The notes under the pieces were generated by a model. The model searched no databases, was not told the DNA's origin, and saw nothing but the letters and a program-made list of their open reading frames with translations. From positions 62,001-126,000 of the forward strand of contig NZ_AP025293.1 in NCBI RefSeq assembly GCF_036492425.1: a DNA stretch of 64,000 nucleotides, given 5' to 3'. Of this stretch, positions 54,556 through 63,113 are shown piece after piece. Each line of letters starts with the position of its first letter. Within the stretch, counting starts at the first letter, position 1. The position numbers and the translations under genes are program-made. Origin of the DNA: Persicobacter psychrovividus. GTDB lineage: Bacteria > Bacteroidota > Bacteroidia > Cytophagales > Cyclobacteriaceae.

Positions 54556-56121
54556 ATGACATTCCGTTTTGGACAGGATTATTTGACCGCAGGCATTGCC
54601 CTGCAGATTGCAAGAGGAGAAAGAAAAGCAACGCTGACGGCCGAGCAGAGAGAGAAAGTAATTGCCAACCGAAAGGTGGTTGAGGCAATTGTGGAGAAGG
54701 GCGATGCGGTTTATGGCATCAACACGGGCTTCGGTCCTTTGTGTACGACGAGTATCTCGAAGGAAGAAACCAAGGTGCTTCAGTCGAATATTTTGCAGAG
54801 CCACAGTGTGGGCGTCGGTGAGCCGATCGAGACGGAACTGGCAAAATTGATGTTGGTAACCAAGATGCAGTCTTTGTCTAAAGGGCATTCGGGCATCAAT
54901 GAAAAAACTTTGGATCGTATCCTTTGGCATATCGAAAACGATGCAATTCCTGTTGTTCCTGAGCAGGGCTCGGTTGGTGCTTCGGGCGATTTGTGTCCTT
55001 TGTCGCATGCTTTCCTGCCATTGTTGGGCTTGGGAAAAGTTGATTATAAAGGAGAGCGCATCACCACGGCAGAGCTTTTCGAAAAGGAAAATTTGGAGCC
55101 CGTAGCATTGGGACCAAAAGAAGGTTTGGCCTTGATCAACGGTACACAATTCATCCTTTCTCATGCCATTAAAGTGGTTGAGAAGTTGCATGCTTGTTTG
55201 TCGCAAGCGGATATCATCGGTGCAATGATGGTCGAAGGATTGCAGGGATCGGTAAAACCATTCTATTCTGAATTGCACGAGTTGCGCCCATACAAAGGAA
55301 ACATCCACGTGGCCGCACGCATCAAGTCCTTGTTGGAAGGTTCTGAAATCATGGAAGACCATATCGATTGCGACCGTGTGCAGGATCCATACTCTTTGCG
55401 ATGCATGCCGCAGGTTCACGGTTCATCCCGTAACGCCTGGTTGCATTTGAAAGAATTGGTGGAAGTGGAATTGAACTCCGTTACCGACAACCCAATCGTG
55501 ATCGACGAAGAACTGACCATCTCTGGCGGTAGCTTCCACGGTCAACCATTGGCTTTGGCATTGGATTACGCTTGTTTGGCAGCTTCGGAAATTGGAAACA
55601 TCTCCGACCGACGCATCTATTTGGCTTTGGAAGGCAATTCCCCGGGCGTACCAAAATTGTTGATGAAAGACACGGGCATCAACTCGGGTTATATGATCCT
55701 TCAATACACCTCGGCGGCATTGGCTTCAGAAAATAAAACAAGCTGTTTCCCTGCATCAGCCGACAGCATCCCAACCTCTTTGGGGCAGGAAGACCACGTA
55801 TCGATGGGCTCCATCGCCGGACGCAAAGCGTTGCGCGTGATCGGCAATGTAGAGAAAATTTTAGCGATTGAACTATTGACCGCCGCACAGGCATTTGAGT
55901 TCCGCCGACCATTGAAGTCAGGCGTTATCTTGGATGCTTTGCATCAGGAGGTGCGTAAGCATGTGTCTTTCGCAGAGGTGGACCGTGTGTTTGCCGATGA
56001 TATTGAAAAGGGAATTGAGATCATCAAAACCCACAAAATTTTGGATTTGGCGGAGGAAAAAGCACAGGAAAGTGGTGTGAAATTCTCGAGCCGATTCAAC
56101 GAATTGTTTGAGCAATATTAA
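54556..56121 (+). CDS. hutH: Histidine ammonia-lyase
   Basis: First enzyme of histidine degradation: L-histidine to trans-urocanate plus ammonia. 521 residues, normal length. The MIO prosthetic-group triad is Ala142-Ser143-Gly144 in GSVGASGDLCPLSHA. Other landmarks: YGINTGFGPLCTT, NGTQFILSHA, QDPYSLRCMPQVHGSSR, NPIVIDEE and the C-terminal QAFEFRRPLKSG. It heads the hutH-hutI-hutU series; the final hydrolase (HutG/HutF type) is not in the window. Confidence 0.97.
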   Translation: MTFRFGQDYLTAGIALQIARGERKATLTAEQREKVIANRKVVEAIVEKGDAVYGINTGFGPLCTTSISKEETKVLQSNILQSHSVGVGEPIETELAKLMLVTKMQSLSKGHSGINEKTLDRILWHIENDAIPVVPEQGSVGASGDLCPLSHAFLPLLGLGKVDYKGERITTAELFEKENLEPVALGPKEGLALINGTQFILSHAIKVVEKLHACLSQADIIGAMMVEGLQGSVKPFYSELHELRPYKGNIHVAARIKSLLEGSEIMEDHIDCDRVQDPYSLRCMPQVHGSSRNAWLHLKELVEVELNSVTDNPIVIDEELTISGGSFHGQPLALALDYACLAASEIGNISDRRIYLALEGNSPGVPKLLMKDTGINSGYMILQYTSAALASENKTSCFPASADSIPTSLGQEDHVSMGSIAGRKALRVIGNVEKILAIELLTAAQAFEFRRPLKSGVILDALHQEVRKHVSFAEVDRVFADDIEKGIEIIKTHKILDLAEEKAQESGVKFSSRFNELFEQY

Positions 56122-56162
56122 TTGTTGGATTATTTCACCCACAGATTACACAGATGATTAAT

Positions 56163-56410
56163 TAGTTCAAGCGTCCCGCTTGGACTATTGATAAGTTTGA
56201 TTTGTCCACAGATTACACAGATTACCACAGAGTTTTTGTTGAAGTCTTTTTAATCGCGGCTCATTAGTTCAAGCGTGGGTCGGTTGAGGCAAAATCAAAT
56301 CCCATTCATCCCATTAATCTGTGGACAAAATACAATCCCCTATCGCGAGACTCTGTCTCGTGATAGCCAATTAACACAAATCTATCACGAGAGGGACTCT
56401 CGCGATAGAT
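56163..56410. repeat. REP-like palindrome cluster between hutH and hutI
   Basis: Contains another TTCAAGCGTCCCGCTTGGA unit (56166-56184), a TTCAAGCGTGGG fragment near 56268, repeated CCACAGATTACACAGAT words, and facing hairpins TATCGCGAGACTCTGTCTCG (56341 on) and TATCACGAGAGGGACTCTCG (56382 on). Confidence 0.8.
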
Positions 56411-56450
56411 TTAATAATCTGTGGGTTATACCACCAAAAAATGAAACCAA

Positions 56451-57698
56451 ATGAACAACACCTATAAAATCATCGGGCCGATCCATCAATTGGTCACCAT
56501 GGCCGACCTGCCGATCAAAGGCACATTATCCCACGAGCAAATGCCTGTGATCGAAAATGCCGCCATGATCCTCAAGGGCGACACCATCTATGCCGTCGGA
56601 ACGGTCGAAGACATTCAGGCTGAAGCCAAAACTTTGGGCATCGATTGGACGCCGAATGCTGAAGAAGCCTTGCCAGTCGTCATTCCAGGCTTTGTAGATA
56701 GCCACACGCACATCTGTTTTGCCGGTTCACGCGCCAGAGATTATGCCATGCGCAATGCAGGCAAAAGCTATCTGGAAATCGCCAAAGCCGGCGGTGGCAT
56801 TTGGGACACGGTAACCCAAACCCGAAAGGCAAGCGAAAAAGATTTGACCGCCAACACCATCATGCGTGTTTTGCGCCATCAGGAAGAAGGCGTTACGACC
56901 ATCGAGGTGAAGTCGGGCTATGGTTTGTCGGTGGAAGAAGAACTGAAAATGTTGCGAGCGATCAAAGATGCCAATCAAGCCGTTGCTGCCGATTTGATCC
57001 CAACCTGTTTGGCGGCTCACATCAAACCCAAAGATTTCGAGGGCGATTTCGATGCCTACCTTCAGGAAATAAGCGAAAAATTATTCCCTGTATTGAAGGC
57101 TGAAAACTTGGCCAACCGCATCGATGCATTCATCGAAGAAGAAGCGTTCTCTGCCAAAGTAGTGAAGCCCTATTTCGAAAAGGCCAAGGAAATGGGTTTT
57201 GACATCACCGTGCATGCCGACCAGTTCAGCGCATCAGGTTCAGCCGTTGCCGTGGACTTCGACGCCCTGAGTGCCGATCACCTCGAAGCAAGTGGCGAAA
57301 AAGAAGTGGCGCTATTGGCGAACTCTAATGTCGTAGCGACTGCCCTGCCAGGTGCATCGATGGGCTTGGGCTGTGATTTCACCCCTGCGAGAAAAATCTT
57401 GGATGCCGGTGGCGCATTGAATATCGCTTCAGACTGGAACCCAGGTTCTGCACCGATGGGCGATTTGATGATGCAAGCCTGCGTGTTGGGTACTTTCGAA
57501 AAATTGAGCAATACCGAGCTATTGGCAGCACTGACTTTCAGGGCCGCGGCCGCATTGAATCTTAATGACCGTGGACGATTGACCAAAGACATGAAAGCCG
57601 ATTTCTTGGTTTATGATGTGGGCAGCGTTCATGAGATTTTCTATCATCAGGGAAAGATCAAGCCTGATGTGGTTTATATCAGTGGGGAAAAGATATAA
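56451..57698 (+). CDS. hutI: Imidazolonepropionase
   Basis: Third step of histidine degradation: hydrolyses 4-imidazolone-5-propanoate to N-formimino-L-glutamate. 415 residues, amidohydrolase fold. Metal ligands His-x-His in VDSHTHICFAGSR, ITVHADQFSASGSA and DHLEASGEKE match the family, as do KSYLEIAKAGGGIWDTV and ASDWNPGSAPMGDL. Start ATG 56451 gives MNNTYKIIGPIHQL; an ATG 9 bp upstream (56442) is also in frame. The order H-I-U in separate units spaced by repeats is slightly unusual. Confidence 0.96.
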   Translation: MNNTYKIIGPIHQLVTMADLPIKGTLSHEQMPVIENAAMILKGDTIYAVGTVEDIQAEAKTLGIDWTPNAEEALPVVIPGFVDSHTHICFAGSRARDYAMRNAGKSYLEIAKAGGGIWDTVTQTRKASEKDLTANTIMRVLRHQEEGVTTIEVKSGYGLSVEEELKMLRAIKDANQAVAADLIPTCLAAHIKPKDFEGDFDAYLQEISEKLFPVLKAENLANRIDAFIEEEAFSAKVVKPYFEKAKEMGFDITVHADQFSASGSAVAVDFDALSADHLEASGEKEVALLANSNVVATALPGASMGLGCDFTPARKILDAGGALNIASDWNPGSAPMGDLMMQACVLGTFEKLSNTELLAALTFRAAAALNLNDRGRLTKDMKADFLVYDVGSVHEIFYHQGKIKPDVVYISGEKI

Positions 57699-57707
57699 CG
57701 AATCGTG

Positions 57708-57806
57708 GTAGGGTCAAGCCTGCGTGCTTGACCTGAATCTCGCCCAACCCGATATAAACGTATTTTTTATAATGCATTTAGGTCAGGCACGCAGGCCTGA
57801 CCCTAC
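57708..57806. repeat. Long inverted repeat in the hutI-hutU spacer
   Basis: GTAGGGTCAAGCCTGCGTGC (57708 on) pairs with an inverted 26-bp arm ending at 57806 (24 of 26 matching) across about 47 bp. A relative of this unit lies at 62173-62198. It resembles REP/RAYT-associated palindromes. Confidence 0.82.
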
Positions 57807-57823
57807 CGACAAAAAATAAAAAA

Positions 57824-59824
57824 ATGACTTTCAAAGAAGCAATATTACAAGGCATTCCTTCCGAATTGCCACAAGCAAAACCATTCGACACCACGGCAAA
57901 CCATGCCCCAAAGCGCAAGGAAATCCTCAGTGCCGATGAGAAAAAATTAGCCATCCGCAATGCCCTGCGTTATTTTCCTGCTGAATGGCATGCGACCCTC
58001 GCACCAGAATTTGCACAGGAGTTGAACGACTTCGGACGCATCTACATGTACCGCTTCATGCCCGAGTACAAGATGTACGCCCGTCCGGTGGAAGAATATC
58101 CAGCGCAGTCATCGCAGGCGGCGGCCATCATGTTGATGATTCAAAACAACCTGGATCCTGCCGTGGCGCAACACCCACAGGAGTTGATCACCTACGGAGG
58201 TAATGGCGCAGTCTTCCAAAACTGGGCGCAGTACCTTTTGGCGATGAAATATTTGGCGACCATGACAGATGAGCAGACGTTGCACATGTACTCTGGTCAT
58301 CCGATGGGCTTGTTCCCTTCGACCAAAGAAGCGCCAAGAGTGGTGGTTACCAACGGCTTGATGATCCCGAACTACTCCAAGCCAGACGACTGGGAAAAAT
58401 ACAACGCTTTGGGTGTAACGCAATACGGACAGATGACCGCCGGTTCTTATATGTACATCGGTCCGCAGGGGATTGTACACGGAACGACGATCACGGTGAT
58501 GAATGGCTTCCGCAAGAAATTGCAGGCAGGGGAGTCCCCTAAAGGGAAAATCTTCCTGACCGCCGGTTTGGGTGGAATGTCAGGTGCGCAGCCTAAAGCG
58601 GGAAATATCGCAGGCTGTATCACCGTTTGTGCGGAGGTCAATGAAGCCGCTGCTAACAAGCGCCATGAGCAAGGTTGGGTCGATGAGATCGTTGGCGACT
58701 TGGAAGCTTTGGTGAAGCGAGTAGCAGAAGCACAGGCGAATGAAGAAGTGGTTTCGATTGCTTACAAAGGCAACATCGTGGATGTGTGGGAGCGCTTCGA
58801 CGAAGAAAATATTTTCGTGCATTTGGGCTCGGATCAGACCTCATTGCACAATCCTTGGTCGGGTGGTTACTATCCCGTAGGCTACTCTTATGAGGAGTCG
58901 AACCGCATGATTGCCGAAGAACCAGAGGCATTCAAAGAAGCGGTTCAGGCATCATTGCGCCGTCATGCTGCCGCCGTGAACCGCCACACCGCCAAAGGCA
59001 CTTATTTCTTTGACTATGGTAACGCCTTCCTGTTGGAATCCTCCCGTGCAGGCGCCGACATCATGGCGGACAATGGCATCGACTTCCGTTACCCATCCTA
59101 TGTACAGGACATCTTGGGACCGATGTGTTTCGATTATGGTTTCGGGCCATTCCGTTGGGTATGTGCATCGGGCAAGCCAGAAGATTTGCGCATCACCGAC
59201 CAGATTGCCGTTCGTGTGATGAAAGAAATCAAAGCCGTAGCACCAGCCGAAATCCAGCAGCAGATGCAGGACAACATCACCTGGATTGAAGAAGCAGAGA
59301 AAAACCAATTGGTTGTAGGATCGCAGGCACGTATCCTTTATGCCGATGCCGAAGGACGCGCAAAAATCGCCGACGCCTTCAATGATGCCATTGCCTCGGG
59401 CGAATTGTCAGGACCAGTAGTCTTGGGTAGAGATCACCACGACGTATCGGGAACCGACTCCCCATACCGTGAGACCTCCAACATCTACGACGGCTCCAAA
59501 TTCACTGCCGACATGGCGATCCACAACGTCATTGGCGACAGCTTCCGTGGCGCCACCTGGGTATCGATCCACAATGGCGGCGGCGTAGGCTGGGGCGAAG
59601 TGATGAACGGCGGCTTCGGCATGGTACTCGACGGCACCGAAGAAGCATCCAACCGCCTGAAAAACATGTTGCTCTACGACGTAAACAACGGCATCTCCCG
59701 CCGCTCATGGGCACGCAACAAAGAGGCCATCTTCGCCATCAAACGCGAGATGGAGCGCACACCGAACCTGAAGGTGACGGTTCCGAATTTGGTGGAGGAT
59801 GATCTTTTGGAGGGGTTGTTTTAG
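57824..59824 (+). CDS. hutU: Urocanate hydratase, long form
   Basis: Second step: hydrates urocanate to imidazolonepropionate with a tightly bound NAD+. 666 residues, longer than the about 557-residue Pseudomonas form but typical of the long subgroup. Landmarks: MYSGHPMGLFPST, MTAGSYMYIGPQGIVHGTT, the NAD-binding GLGGMSGAQPKAGNIAG, LGSDQTSLHNPWSGGYYPVG, and near the C-terminus VLGRDHHDVSGTDSPYRET and HNGGGVGWGEVMNGGFGMVLDG. It is followed by a strong terminator. Confidence 0.96.
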   Translation: MTFKEAILQGIPSELPQAKPFDTTANHAPKRKEILSADEKKLAIRNALRYFPAEWHATLAPEFAQELNDFGRIYMYRFMPEYKMYARPVEEYPAQSSQAAAIMLMIQNNLDPAVAQHPQELITYGGNGAVFQNWAQYLLAMKYLATMTDEQTLHMYSGHPMGLFPSTKEAPRVVVTNGLMIPNYSKPDDWEKYNALGVTQYGQMTAGSYMYIGPQGIVHGTTITVMNGFRKKLQAGESPKGKIFLTAGLGGMSGAQPKAGNIAGCITVCAEVNEAAANKRHEQGWVDEIVGDLEALVKRVAEAQANEEVVSIAYKGNIVDVWERFDEENIFVHLGSDQTSLHNPWSGGYYPVGYSYEESNRMIAEEPEAFKEAVQASLRRHAAAVNRHTAKGTYFFDYGNAFLLESSRAGADIMADNGIDFRYPSYVQDILGPMCFDYGFGPFRWVCASGKPEDLRITDQIAVRVMKEIKAVAPAEIQQQMQDNITWIEEAEKNQLVVGSQARILYADAEGRAKIADAFNDAIASGELSGPVVLGRDHHDVSGTDSPYRETSNIYDGSKFTADMAIHNVIGDSFRGATWVSIHNGGGVGWGEVMNGGFGMVLDGTEEASNRLKNMLLYDVNNGISRRSWARNKEAIFAIKREMERTPNLKVTVPNLVEDDLLEGLF

Positions 59825-59850
59825 GGGAGTTTTTTTAGAATAGAAGGGAA

Positions 59851-59884
59851 ACCTCCAATGCCGTGGGCGTTGGAGGTTTTTTTA
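59851..59884 (+). terminator. Terminator after hutU
   Basis: ACCTCCAA/TTGGAGGT hairpin with a T-run. Confidence 0.85.
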
Positions 59885-59979
59885 CTTAACGGTTGTGCTA
59901 TGAAACGTACTTTTTTGTGTTGCGCCTGCGGAAAAAAAGTATGATTTACGGACCTTACCTGCGGTACTTTATTGATTCA

Positions 59980-60825
59980 TTATAAAGGAGATACTGAATT
60001 AGCCACACGCTTTTCAAAGCCAACTTTGGTAGTATAATAACGTTGTTCAATACCCCAAAGTAAATGTTTTAAACCTTCTTCATCCTTGACTGAAAACTTT
60101 TTTGTTGCATCATCATAAGGCAAGTCATCATCGCAATAGTCTTTTATATAAGAAAATATTTGTCCTTTTTGACTGTTATCAAATTTTGACAATGTATCAA
60201 CAGCTAAAGCAATGCGTTTACGATTAGGTGTACCTACTTTTGTAGAGCTAAAGTTATTAGCTAAATTAATAAAGTCATTCGCTAAAAATGTTGATGTTTC
60301 CGTTTCTGTAGCAACACGGTACAGCTCAGAGATACCAATGAATATAGTTGATAATGAATTTAATTTCTTGAAATAAAGTATATCATCTTCGACCGAATAA
60401 ATGGCATCTGCCATATCATTTATCACTAGGATTGGTGTTTTGTCTAGTTTGGGTGTGTCTGATATCTTTATCCAACTTTTATTAAGTAAGTGTGAGGTGT
60501 TTATCTTTTGAAAGAAGAAATACGATTTTCCACCATCATAACTTTGATGAGCAATTAGGTATTTAATCTTTTTTAATTTTGATTGATTAATTGAAGTGTA
60601 ATTGACTGAATCAAAGGGGCTATTGAGAAGGGTTATGCTATAGTCACTTGATTTGAAGTTCGGTATATGAAACCACTCATCATCTTCTAGTTTATAATCA
60701 CTATCGTAAGTTTTAGGATTATTTAAATCAGTTGGTAAAGGATATATTTCATTACTTTCACCAAATACTTTAAAAGTTTTATTTTCCTTTTTCCGGCTTT
60801 TTATTTCAGCTAGTAGATAGTTCAT
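59980..60825 (-). CDS. kwaB: KwaB-like protein (DUF4868), Kiwa anti-phage system
   Basis: A 281-residue cytoplasmic protein. The C-terminal half resembles DUF4868/KwaB: PILVINDMADAIYSVEDDILYFKKLNSLSTIF, then a helical LANDFINLANNFSS, NRKRIALAVDTLSKFD, and the terminal FSVKDEEGLKHLLWGIEQRYYTTKVGFEKRVANS. In Kiwa, KwaB is the DNA-binding effector that acts with the membrane sensor KwaA. It overlaps the upstream membrane-protein gene by 4 bp (ATGA-type), the standard Kiwa arrangement. AT-rich and unlike its hut neighbours, so probably acquired. Family call is from memory of the profile, not a search. Confidence 0.7.
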   Translation of the reverse strand: MNYLLAEIKSRKKENKTFKVFGESNEIYPLPTDLNNPKTYDSDYKLEDDEWFHIPNFKSSDYSITLLNSPFDSVNYTSINQSKLKKIKYLIAHQSYDGGKSYFFFQKINTSHLLNKSWIKISDTPKLDKTPILVINDMADAIYSVEDDILYFKKLNSLSTIFIGISELYRVATETETSTFLANDFINLANNFSSTKVGTPNRKRIALAVDTLSKFDNSQKGQIFSYIKDYCDDDLPYDDATKKFSVKDEEGLKHLLWGIEQRYYTTKVGFEKRVANSVSPL

Positions 60826-61376
60826 AATTTTTTTTCGTTGTCTATGAATGTGAAGTTATTTATCCGTTTTAGATTTCCTAAGGTTATAGTTGAAGGTGAC
60901 TTCAATGTTTTGCGTGTGATTACAAATATTTTGACTCGGTTATTCGTAGTAAGGTAATAGAAGTGGTACTTGAATAGTAAAAATAAAGGATTAAAGTAAA
61001 GAGTCTGTGAAAAGAAAGTAAATACAAAAAGTATTGAAAATATATACCCTAAAGTATTGTAACTTCCTACACTAAGAGCCACAAAAAAGTATCCCAAATA
61101 ACTTGGTAAAAAAGCATTATTAGCTTGCTCTACTTCTTCTATATTTTCAACACTATCTGTGTCTAAAAAACGTGAAAGACCTAAACTAATTTGTGTCGTA
61201 ACAATTGGGAGGAGGAAGTATAATATGTATGAGACCCAATCTGGAACAACACTAACATCTAGATTTGGGAGTAATTTATCCCAACAAATAATGTACTCAT
61301 CTTTTATCCAAAATATCACTAGCAATAGGGATGTGGAGTTGAAAGTGAGTAGTATACGATATAGCCAGTTTATCAT
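60822..61376 (-). CDS. kwaA: KwaA-like four-helix membrane protein, Kiwa anti-phage system
   Basis: A 184-residue membrane protein with about four hydrophobic segments (LYRILLTFNSTSLLLVIFWI, WVSYILYFLLPIVTTQISLGL, and two in LGYFFVALSVGSYNTLGYIF through ILFVFTFFS). After the last helix comes FNPLFLLFKYHFYYLTTNNRVKIFVITRK, matching the KwaA tail pattern (NPxLLL-x-Y-x-x-Y). In Kiwa, KwaA senses phage-induced membrane disturbance. It is the first gene of the operon, translationally coupled to the KwaB-like gene. A small membrane protein of another kind cannot be excluded. Confidence 0.68.
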   Translation of the reverse strand: MINWLYRILLTFNSTSLLLVIFWIKDEYIICWDKLLPNLDVSVVPDWVSYILYFLLPIVTTQISLGLSRFLDTDSVENIEEVEQANNAFLPSYLGYFFVALSVGSYNTLGYIFSILFVFTFFSQTLYFNPLFLLFKYHFYYLTTNNRVKIFVITRKTLKSPSTITLGNLKRINNFTFIDNEKKL

Positions 61377-61460
61377 ATTTATCTATTTTTTCAAAAGTTT
61401 CTTTCAATACTACTTGCATTAATAATGCTATATAACTTCTGTTAATTCGCCTTACAAGTA

Positions 61461-61486
61461 ACGGCCTCGGTTATGAGTAATGCGGG
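61461..61486. repeat. Half-site related to the attC-like palindrome
   Basis: ACGGCCTCGG then TTATGAGTAATGCGGG closely matches the outer arm of the palindrome at 30694-30868. It lies just upstream of the KwaA-like gene. I could not find its inverted partner nearby. Confidence 0.5.
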
Positions 61487-62116
61487 TTTTTGAAGCTATT
61501 TTATTTCAATCGAGCACTTACTTGAGCGAGCCATTTTTATGATTATGGACCACGAAGGAACTTTCTGTCCATTCAAAAAATTGAATAGCCCTTGATTTTA
61601 CCTCATAGGGGTTCTTAATTGGAAAAGTACAATTAAAAAAAACAAGTTGTTTCCATGTCTATAATTACGTATATCCACCCAATTACTGAAACTATACCCC
61701 ACTTCAACCTATATCCGTAAATGAGAATCAATCAGTCAAATCTATAAGCTGTCGCTTATGTTATATTAAAAAAATAACAAGAACCAAGCTTTAAGTGCTT
61801 TCACCTCGCTTAATCATTTTAAAATTAATAAAAATAATCACAAAAGCCATTAGTGTATATTTTTATTTGTGATTACTTTAAAAAATCATCACCTACCCTA
61901 CCGCTAAAGCAATGGGCTAACAGCGTAAAACCCATTGGAATGGGTTGGCGTGGTGTGGGTAGAGAAAAACTTTGCATGTTTGAATGTCGGTGCTTGGTAG
62001 GAGAAAATTGGAATGTGAGACACAATGAACTATGCCTGTAAAGCATCACTCTAACCACCAACATCTCATTGAAATGAAAGGTCAACCTGCTTTAGCGGGT
62101 TTTTGTATAGATAGGG
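61487..62116. other. Non-coding, possibly structured stretch
   Basis: No convincing gene. Between 61892 and 61970 several nested complementary words occur (CTACCC...GGGTAG; AACCCATT/AATGGGTT). A 23-bp match to the repeat core of copy B lies at 62015-62037 and a small hairpin with T-run at 62084-62106 looks like a terminator. A 62-residue frame at 61853-62041 is probably not a gene. Confidence 0.4.
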
Positions 62117-62306
62117 GGGGCTGTTGCACAACTTGAATTGTAAATTATATCACCAAATAATATTTCGTTTCGGTAGGGTCAGACCTGTGTGTCTGACCGA
62201 AATGGCCATTTTATAAGGTAATTTCGGGCGAACACGTGGGTTCGCCCGTACCCAACAGAATAAAATTTTTCGGGTAGATATCAATTTATGGTTGTGCGAC
62301 AGCCCC
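62117..62306. repeat. MITE-like element with 17-bp inverted ends
   Basis: GGGGCTGTTGCACAACT (62117-62133) and GGTTGTGCGACAGCCCC (62290-62306) are inverted copies matching at about 15 of 17. Inside are a GGTAGGGTCAGACC palindrome (62172-62198) and GGGCGAACACGTGGGTTCGCCC-like hairpin (62226-62247). No ORF. Confidence 0.6.
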
Positions 62307-62403
62307 TATATAATCATTGGATTGGATCGTAGCGAGACGCTACAACCAGAGGTGATTGGTCTTAGTTTGGAGACCAAGACCAGTGATAGAAAATCACACC
62401 TCA

Positions 62404-62437
62404 CAAAAAAAGGAACAGAAAAGCCATTCCTTTTTTC
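62404..62437 (-). terminator. Terminator of the coiled-coil gene
   Basis: AAAAAAGGAA/TTCCTTTTTT arms surround a short loop; on the minus strand it lies just after the stop of the 62456-62968 gene. Confidence 0.7.
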
Positions 62438-62455
62438 ATAGGTTGTGTGTTGGGA

Positions 62456-62968
62456 TTAGGAAGCCGTATAAGTGTTCCCATCATAGGTTACACTTCCAGC
62501 CCCCAAGTTGCCGGCGGCAATCCATTCGCAATAGCCGACGATTGATTCTTTCAATGCCGTTACCAATTGCTCCTGGTTCTTGCGATCCAATTGTGAGCGG
62601 ATTCCATTTTCAGAAAACTCTCCAACACGTAGATCGAAATTTGCTTTCTCGATGGCTCGCTCGATGTCGGTGATCTGGTCCTGTAATGGCACACGGCGAT
62701 CAACATCTGCTGCGTCGGTGTCCGCCAACTTTTGCTGAAGGACGGTTAGTTCGGCAGACATCGTATCGCGTTTGTCCATTAGGCCTTCACGGCTTTCGGC
62801 ATCTTTACGATCTTTCACAGAACTGCTAAGTTCTTTTGCTTCTAAGCTGTCGGTCATCTGATCCAGCTTATTGATTTTGTACTGAGCCCGCTCAATAGTA
62901 TCCGCAAAATAGGGATAGTTTGTCGGGTTGAAAATGTCAGCGACATTGTAGGTTACCTCTGTAGGCAT
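62456..62968 (-). CDS. Coiled-coil hypothetical protein
   Basis: A 170-residue soluble protein with no family I recognise. It begins MPTEVTYNVADIFNPTNYPY. Residues about 25-110 are heptad-rich and charged (IERAQYKINKLDQMTDSLEA, DTMSAELTVLQQKL, DQITDIERAIEKANFDL), so it probably forms a coiled coil. The C-terminal SIVGYCEWIAAGN and a Gly/Thr-rich tail follow. It is divergent from the HTH gene (145-bp gap), which may be its regulator or partner. Confidence 0.6.
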   Translation of the reverse strand: MPTEVTYNVADIFNPTNYPYFADTIERAQYKINKLDQMTDSLEAKELSSSVKDRKDAESREGLMDKRDTMSAELTVLQQKLADTDAADVDRRVPLQDQITDIERAIEKANFDLRVGEFSENGIRSQLDRKNQEQLVTALKESIVGYCEWIAAGNLGAGSVTYDGNTYTAS

Positions 62969-63113
62969 AGGCTTACGAAGTTAGGTTTGAAATATAACTC
63001 ACCTCAGACTTATATTTATTAAGCACTGAGACTTACATGCTTATATGGTCTCCCGTAAAAAAAGTTGAGAACCTACCCGTCAAGAACTCTTATATGTAAT
63101 AAAAGAAATAGGA

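Noticed and set aside
59907-59942. TACTTTTTT/AAAAAAAGTA hairpin as a cassette end of the Kiwa-like unit
   Set aside because: It is a suggestive stem but does not match the palindrome arms at 30.7 kb and could equally be a second terminator after hutU.
61853-62041. 62-residue plus-strand ORF as a gene
   Set aside because: It lies over nested palindromes and repeat-core sequence, has no ribosome-binding site or family, and its C-terminal VRHNELCL matches the repeat core, so it is more likely repeat-derived.
61900-62060. Retron or group II intron RNA
   Set aside because: No reverse transcriptase gene is present in the window and no diagnostic intron domain was recognised.
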